Translations under genes and position numbers: made by a program | The notes under the pieces: model-generated | Seen by the model: the letters and a program-made list of their open reading frames with translations, nothing else | Database searches by the model: none | What the model was told of the DNA's origin: nothing | Source of the DNA: Vitellaria paradoxa | Lineage: Eukaryota > Streptophyta > Magnoliopsida > Ericales > Sapotaceae | Length of the DNA: 64,000 nt | Reading direction: 5' to 3' | NCBI GenBank assembly: GCA_019916065.1 | Contig: CM034240.1 | Location: forward strand, 32,873,149 to 32,937,148 | Part shown: positions 57,966 through 64,000 of the stretch, in pieces | How positions within the stretch are numbered: position 1 is the first letter of the stretch | How the letters are laid out: the number at the start of each line of letters is the position of its first letter

Positions 57966-59603
57966 CCATAATTGATCATTGTCCTTTTCGTGGGTGGCCG
58001 GCTTATAGCATGGGCAATCTTTGGGTTTCATTCGGGGCATGGGTAGCTTGATGAATATTATCAGCTCGAAGTGCCCTCGAGAATTTTGGGGCTTCACTCA
58101 TTATCTCTAGTCAGCTCACCAGATATGAAACGCTCGAAATTAATGGTTATCCTTTTTCAAAAAGGTCGGCTTGTGGCGTGGGCATGCCTTGGGTTTCATT
58201 CAGGGCATGGGCAACTTGATGAATTATCAATACTCGAAGTGTCCTCTAGGAGGTCTAGGACTTCGCTCATTATCATTAGTCAGCTCGACTTATTCTCACG
58301 CCAAGCAGTGCTGGTTTCGCTTTCCCTTGATATCTTTTCATGCATGAAGGGCTACTCTCGTAGTTCATCAAGGTGTGTTTTGGTTGGGGGAGAGTTATTA
58401 CACAGTGTATGTTTGGTGTGTGAGTGGTGATGAAATTGTGCACGTTGGTTGGATCCCTGCTCGTTTAGCGAACTTTCCTTGTCTATTCCCCTTCAATCAA
58501 TGCATCAAGAGCAATTCATGCCTTAAGCGTGTTGGTATTCCTGTGTTGCATACCTCATGTGATAGAAATTGACCGTGGATAAGTCCTAATTTTCCCTTGT
58601 CACCACTTTGTGGTGTTAGGTTGACGTAGAAGTATTGCCCGTGCTCCTTGAACACTTCACCTCGTCGTATTACAATCATAGCACATGGGTTGTTACTCGA
58701 GCTCTCGAATGCAAAACTTTTGAATGAAGCACGGTATGGCCAGACCCCCATTCGAACAACAGTGCCCAGAAACATAAAACCCCATCTGGACCATTGTGTA
58801 GACAATGGGCTATCTAGACCGCTGTCCAAACAACTATTCCAAGAAATTTAGTTTCTGATTCGTCTTTGACAAACTCTGAATCAAAATACCCCAAATCATC
58901 CATTCAAGCTATAATGTCAACAATTTGTCATATATAAATAGTTAAACATTTAAACCACATGTTTATATATTATTTAATTGAATAATAACTCAAATATATG
59001 CAAAATCTCCACATATGTATGAATATATATACACAATCTCATATATACATGTATATATATTACAAATCTTATAATACTCGGCCTAATCAAGCATATAATA
59101 TATCAAAATCATCCTAGCAACATCTAGAACACAAAGATAACTCCCACCTACCTCGAATCTGAAGAGAAAAGAAGAAATGAAAAAGTTTTGGTTTTGGCTT
59201 CTGAACTTCCGGCTTCAATTTCTTCCGTCTTGAGCAAAATCACGAAAAATAGACACCACCACAATGTTCACGGCGTCAAGTACTACCCTGATCCGCTAAC
59301 CTTCCTGCCCGAAACTCACTTTCTCTCTCTACTCTCTCTCTTTTCTCTATTCTCTCTCTCTTTCTCCCTTATTCTACAAGTGGCCGAGACCCACGTAAAA
59401 AGAAAGTAAGAAAAAGAAAAAGAAAGAAAAATAAGGAAGAAAAGGAAGAAAGACTAGGCCTTTGGCCCAAATGTCCAACTCAATACCACTTTGAGCCAAA
59501 CCCGGCCCAGTAAAAATAATATAAATTAACCCAATCTTATTTTAAATATTTTATTAGCACAAAATAACACATAAATAGCCAAAATTAAATAACAAGTATT
59601 ACA

Positions 59604-59632
59604 TTCTTTCCTCTTATAAAAATTTCATCCTC
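59604..59632 (-). other. Polypurine tract of the minus-strand chromovirus
   Basis: On the minus strand GAGGATGAAATTTTT and TAAGAGGAAAGAA lead directly into TGTAATACTTG, the LTR start. This fixes the orientation. Confidence 0.75.
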
Positions 59633-59639
59633 AAAATTT

Positions 59640-61458
59640 ACATAACATATCTAAATCAGAAAACAGGGATAGATACTTCAATCGCATCACTAACTCACAC
59701 TCCTAAGTAGATTTATTAACTCCACAGTGTCACCACAACACGCGAACCAAAGGAATGGTCTTGCCACACCAAACTTATTCATGCCTATCCTCAATTCCAA
59801 TTGGCAAATTCTCCAAAGTCACATCCTCCTCAATATCTAATTCCTCCTAATTAATCACATGAAAAGGGTCAGGTACATATTTTTGAAGTGTTGATACGTG
59901 AAACACATTATGAACCAGAGCTAATTGTGAAGGAAGCGCTAACCTGTACACCACCTCACTAAATCTCCTAATAATCTCAAATGGTCCAATAATCCTTAGC
60001 GAAATCTTTTCATGTTTCTCTAAATCGAATAATACATTATCTCAATAAAACTTTCAAAGACACAAAACCTTCCAATCAACTTTGTCTATTAGCATAACTC
60101 TTGAGTTTACTTTTAGTTGTCTAAATCTATATTGGGTCACTTGAGCCTTTGCTAATGCCTATCTTACTAAATAAGGTCTAACCATTGTCACAGTTTCTCT
60201 AGGCATAGGCTAACACAATCAGTAACGGCATACCTTACATTTAAATAATCACTTGAATATAGGGTGGACACCGCTCATTAATAGAATCTTTATTTCAACA
60301 GGAGTGAAATGAGCTTACTCAATTCGTGCACGATCACTCAAATATTTTTACGCCTCTTATGAGTCCTTAGCAAACTCGTTACAAAATATATAATCCGATA
60401 GTCTCACTTCTGTTGTGCCACAAGCAATGATTGTAAGAAATCAACCTGTCTCTTATACTTGGCCTCCACCTGCTTATAGGTTAGACAACAAGACACAACT
60501 TATTCACATCATCTCTCTTATCACTCTACCAGCATTAACATCCTAAACCCTTGTACATCTTTCATCCTACCAAGATGATTACAAACCTCGAGTGATGAAA
60601 ATCTTGAATTATTACTTTCCAGAATTCATCCAATGATGGGTTGCCACCTTTAGCCCATGTAGTCAAAGAACTAGTGACACCATATTTTCTAACAAAGTTA
60701 ATCTTGCAGTAAGACCTTAATAACTTTAGCTTACAAAATCAGTATTATTCATAATAACTCAAATTAGAAAAAAATTACTTAAATTCTATCATCATTATTC
60801 CAAGGATTTTAAAATCATTATCATTCTTCAAATACTTCACTAGAAACAAATTATCACAACTGCCAAACTCTGTAACTTCTTATATATCGTGTCAGCTACT
60901 AATTTGGCATTATCAGAATAACACTAGATATTAAAACTATAATCTTTAAGTATTTCCTTCGTATATTTTTATTATCTCAAAGTAAAATAACACTAGTTAC
61001 CTTTAAACTCTAGTGATCTAAATATACCTTAAGCCTTCACTATTTTGTTAATGCCATCGATACATCGACTGCCTCAACCCACCCGCCTTCTGATTATTCT
61101 ATATCAGAACAAAACTAAAACCTTCATGTGAAGTATACAGAGTAACACTCATCGTGTAACAACAACCAACATTGGAGCCTTAGTCAATCGGTACTTCAGC
61201 CCATTAAAATATCCTCACAAGTTTTATTCTAAACAATGTAACTTCTTTCTAAGTTAACTGAGTCAATAGACCCTTCAACTAAATCGAGAGAAATTTTGAA
61301 TAGAACAGTCATAACAACTTTTTTGATGCACAAATCATTGGCTATCAATCACCAACTTCACTTGTGCTTAACTAACATAACCAAAACCTTTGAAAAATTT
61401 ACCGTAAAACTTCAACTAAAAATTTCCTGATCTTAAACTTTCATCTCAAACAATCAAA
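59640..61458 (-). pseudogene. Chromovirus pol 3' end (integrase tail, chromodomain linker), decayed
   Basis: Reading the minus strand from about 60,000 down, the family pattern is clear: a YRLALPSQLALVHNVFHVS-type block (about 59,890-59,950), then a KYVPDPFHVI-type block near 59,865, LDIEEDVTLENLP near 59,820, and a final VLWRHCGV near 59,725. This is the segment between the integrase core and the 3' LTR of Tekay-type chromoviruses. Further upstream (60,000-61,458) only weak, stop-ridden traces remain and I could not read reverse transcriptase. The 5' LTR is not found. Confidence 0.6.
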
Positions 61459-64000
61459 CACTACTAGAAATTGCATAATTGGCAAGAGGAAAATTTGGGG
61501 CACTGCTTCTGATGGTCGCTAAAGGATTATTAGCGACTACTCTTTGCAATTGCTGATATGGGTATCACTACTACAGAATGGCAAGGGATTGGCAACAGAA
61601 AAATTCTGGCAACTGCTTATGGCAGTTGCAAATGATTATTTAGCGACCGCTTCTAATACACCAATTATACTCGGGAAGAACACCCCTTTCTTTTTCCCCT
61701 CTGTCCCTTTTTTTCCTCTCACTCTCTCTCTCGCCCTACCCCTCTCTCCTCTTACTAGACTACTTTTGCCGCCGCCGTTGTGTAGGTCCCTCCCTCCCCC
61801 TCTCTCCCTCTAGCTTTCTCTTTCTCTTGTTTTGGTTTAACCCCCCATTTTTTTTTGCTAAGGTTGTTTTGAGCCTTCAAATCCACCACCTTCCTTTCCC
61901 TTGCTCATGTATGAATTTTGGGTATGAATTTTTTTTTATCTACTAAACTTTTTTATACTGTTTGTTATTGGATTTTTTTTTTTTGTTGGAGGTAGTGATA
62001 ATCATCATGCATGTATGTATATTATTTTTTGTTTATTTTTTATTTTTGGTTACTCATTTGTTTATTTTCATATACTGCTGATCATGGATGTTGGTTGGAT
62101 TTTATTGTTGGTGTGTTGGTTGATCTTGGCTAGAATTTTTGTTTGATGTCATTCTTTTTTATTTTACTGTGTACTGTAATTTTTGTTTGGGTTATTGCAT
62201 GTTAAATGTAAAGTGGTTGTAAGTGTTTACTATAATTTTTATTTTACTGTCTTTTTTTTTTTTTGGAGGCATTGTTTTTTATCTTTTTGGGTTATTGGGT
62301 GAGAGTGAAAGAGGTTTTGGAAATATTTTAGGTTATGGTAGTGCTGAGAGGTGAGAATTATTTCCCAATTTATTTTTGTAGTGATTCCGAATTTATTTAG
62401 AATAATAAATTTTTTTCAATTTTACTAAGGAACGTTTAACTTTTTTAAAACTGAAAAGTATTTTTAAAATAAAAAATTTAAAATAACATTAATGCGTAAC
62501 AAAAAATATAATACAATATAATTTTTTGTTAATTTATATCTGTTATTATCATTGACTAAACCAACTATAAAAATAATTTTAAATAAATATGAGTAAAAGT
62601 TGACAAAATATTAGTTAAAACAATTATGAACATAATTTTAAAAAGAGATATGCAATTTTGGACTTTTTTTTTATGTTGTTGAACTAAAAATTTGAAACCA
62701 TAATGGAGTGAATGTTTTGTTAATTTAAATTTAAAATTATTTTTAAATTCAAAAACTTAAATTTAAAATAGCTCCTAACAAATATATATTATTTTTCTAA
62801 TGATTTATATAAATTATTACCATTCATTAAAGCAACCATCAAAATGATTTTAAATGTATAGAAAAGAATAATTTTTTACACCCAATCTATTAAAACAATT
62901 ATAAAAATATTTTTAAGTATTAAAAATAATTTCGAACAAAGTATGTTATTTTATCGAACTATAGTATTTTGAAATTATAAAGGAGTGAATGCTTAATATT
63001 TTTAAATTTAAAAATTTAAATTGAAATTAACTCCAAATATGAAAATATAATTTATTAAATAATTTATATAAATTATTATCATTCACTAAAACAAATATGA
63101 AAAATATTAAATAAAAAGAAGCAAGTTTCGACAAATTATGTTATTTTATTGAGCTAAAAATTTGAAATTATAAGTACGTTAATGTTTAATTTGTTGAATT
63201 CAAAAATATATTTAAATTCAAAAATTAAAATGAAAATTAATTCCTAATGGAATAAATTATCAAGATTTTTTTTGATAGCTTATATATATTATCATCATTC
63301 ATTAAGTCAACTATAAAAATAATATTTAATTTGATTTTTGATGAAGTATTGATTAAATAATTATAAAATTAATTTTAAATAGGAAGAATATTAAACTACC
63401 ATACTTAGAATTATAAATACGTAAAAGTTTAATTTTTTTTAAAATAAATTAATTAACATTATATTAAGTAAATTAAATTATATTATGATCTTCGTAATAT
63501 TAAAAAATAATATTAAAAATATTAAAATTGGTTAAATAATAATATTAAATCATAAATATTAAGTTCAATAAATATTAATATTAGTTAAAATACTAAATAA
63601 TGAATTAGAATATTGATAATATAATTAATTTACTTTAAATTAAATTGCTTGGATTAATATCATAATAATTAGATTAAGTTAGTTAAATTATTAAAAATAT
63701 TATTATTATTATTTGAAATACTAAATAGTGATTTGATTTTTGGTATAATGAGCAAATAATGATTTGTTAATTTATTTATTTTGTATCGTATTTTTTTATT
63801 TGTTGTAGATTTTTATTTTTAGATAGTTTATTTAAGTGTTAACTTTTTAAATAATAATAATTAAAGTGATGATAATACACAAATTCTGAATCTTATTTGG
63901 GCCCAATCCAACACAAATCTTGGCCCAATTGAATGTAATATTAATAATAGTAAGAAAATTAGGTAAAATAATAATATTACAATATTATAAGTGGTTAATT
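61459..64000 (+). mobile_element. One end of a CACTA (En/Spm-type) transposon, partial
   Basis: CACTACTAGAAATTGC at 61,459 is a typical CACTA terminal inverted repeat, followed by subterminal motifs of the GGTCGCTAA / TTAGCGAC kind. A second, related start CACTACTACAGAATGG lies at 61,566, with a similar subterminal stretch (GCAAGGGATTGGCAAC, TTAGCGACCGC). A CT-rich leader-like stretch (61,690-61,830) and then AT-rich DNA with tandem repeats follow. No transposase is read, and the other end lies outside the window, so the assignment of the whole 2.5 kb is tentative. Confidence 0.5.
62480..63480. repeat. AT-rich diverged tandem repeat, about four units of 220-270 bp
   Basis: Recurring landmarks are TTTATATAAATTATTA followed by CATTCAYTAAA (near 62,530, 62,800, 63,062 and 63,278) and a GAACTAAAAATTTGAAAT...GAGTGAATG line (near 62,676, 62,957 and 63,150). 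The spacing shrinks from about 270 to 216 bp. The units are old and AT-rich, so edges are approximate. Confidence 0.65.

Larger units (their letters stand above)
55766..59603 (-). mobile_element. 3' LTR of a minus-strand chromovirus, 3838 bp
   Basis: On the plus strand it runs TGTCATGCCCCTAACC to AAGTATTACA, followed at once by a polypurine tract on the minus strand and by chromovirus pol remnants. On its own strand it is therefore TGTAATACTTG...GGGGCATGACA. It includes two tandem-repeat areas (about 56,490-56,940 and 57,785-57,965), an (AAT)n run at 57,192-57,215 and a CT-rich block at 59,310-59,375. Its many open frames show no family pattern. Confidence 0.75.

Noticed and set aside
57577..57975. 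Repetitive protein with RELRHA units
   Set aside because: It results from the 48-bp tandem repeat inside an LTR; there is no conserved start and no domain.

Overview
This is nuclear DNA from a eudicot plant, probably a repeat-rich, perhaps woody species; I cannot name the species. The evidence is a seven-exon receptor kinase gene with ordinary GT-AG introns, plant-type LTR retrotransposons (SIRE-like Ty1/copia, chromovirus-like and Tat-like Ty3/gypsy), hAT- and Mutator-type MITEs, a CACTA end, and AT-rich spacers. I saw no rRNA, tRNA or CRISPR.

Layout. 0.6-12.8 kb is a pile of broken retroelements: chromovirus-type LTR pieces, a copia gag pseudogene behind a Met-tRNA primer site, and the 5' half of a minus-strand chromovirus that carries a 723-bp hAT-type MITE. 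12.76-27.3 kb is one old plus-strand chromovirus whose dead pol was later hit by three solo LTRs, each with a perfect 5-bp target duplication. 27.3-31.2 kb is another retroelement remnant with a broken transposon-associated gene and a perfect 27-bp-arm hairpin.

31.2-55.8 kb is the only host-gene territory. It holds a duplicated pair of G-type lectin S-receptor-like kinase (SRLK) genes on the minus strand. The distal copy (31.76-33.59 kb) is a pseudogene holding only a frameshifted exon 1, split by a hAT-like insertion. The other copy (exon 1 at 53.74-52.44 kb, exons 2-7 at 39.63-37.31 kb) reads as a complete 821-residue receptor kinase. Its first intron is 12.8 kb because a 12,017-bp Tat-type retrotransposon (40,273-52,289) sits inside it, flanked by ATTTT. 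The pseudogene keeps the matching intron without the element, so it is a natural empty site.

The Tat element lies in the same orientation as the receptor gene. On the minus strand it encodes gag, protease, reverse transcriptase, two RNase H domains and integrase, with several lesions. On the opposite strand, between pol and the 3' LTR, it carries a separate gene that I resolve into four exons encoding a gypsy-associated domain, an acidic/basic linker and a long coiled coil. An octamer, GCCGAGCA, is scattered through the whole element in both orientations, in coding and non-coding parts.

55.8-61.5 kb is a minus-strand chromovirus 3' end: a 3.8-kb LTR with tandem repeats, a polypurine tract and a degenerate integrase C-terminus. 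61.46 kb to the end looks like one end of a CACTA transposon followed by AT-rich tandem repeats.

The most interesting items are the antisense multi-exon gene in the Tat element, the intact receptor kinase that tolerates this element in intron 1 (and could make a secreted lectin-only product from exon 1), and the octamer scatter.
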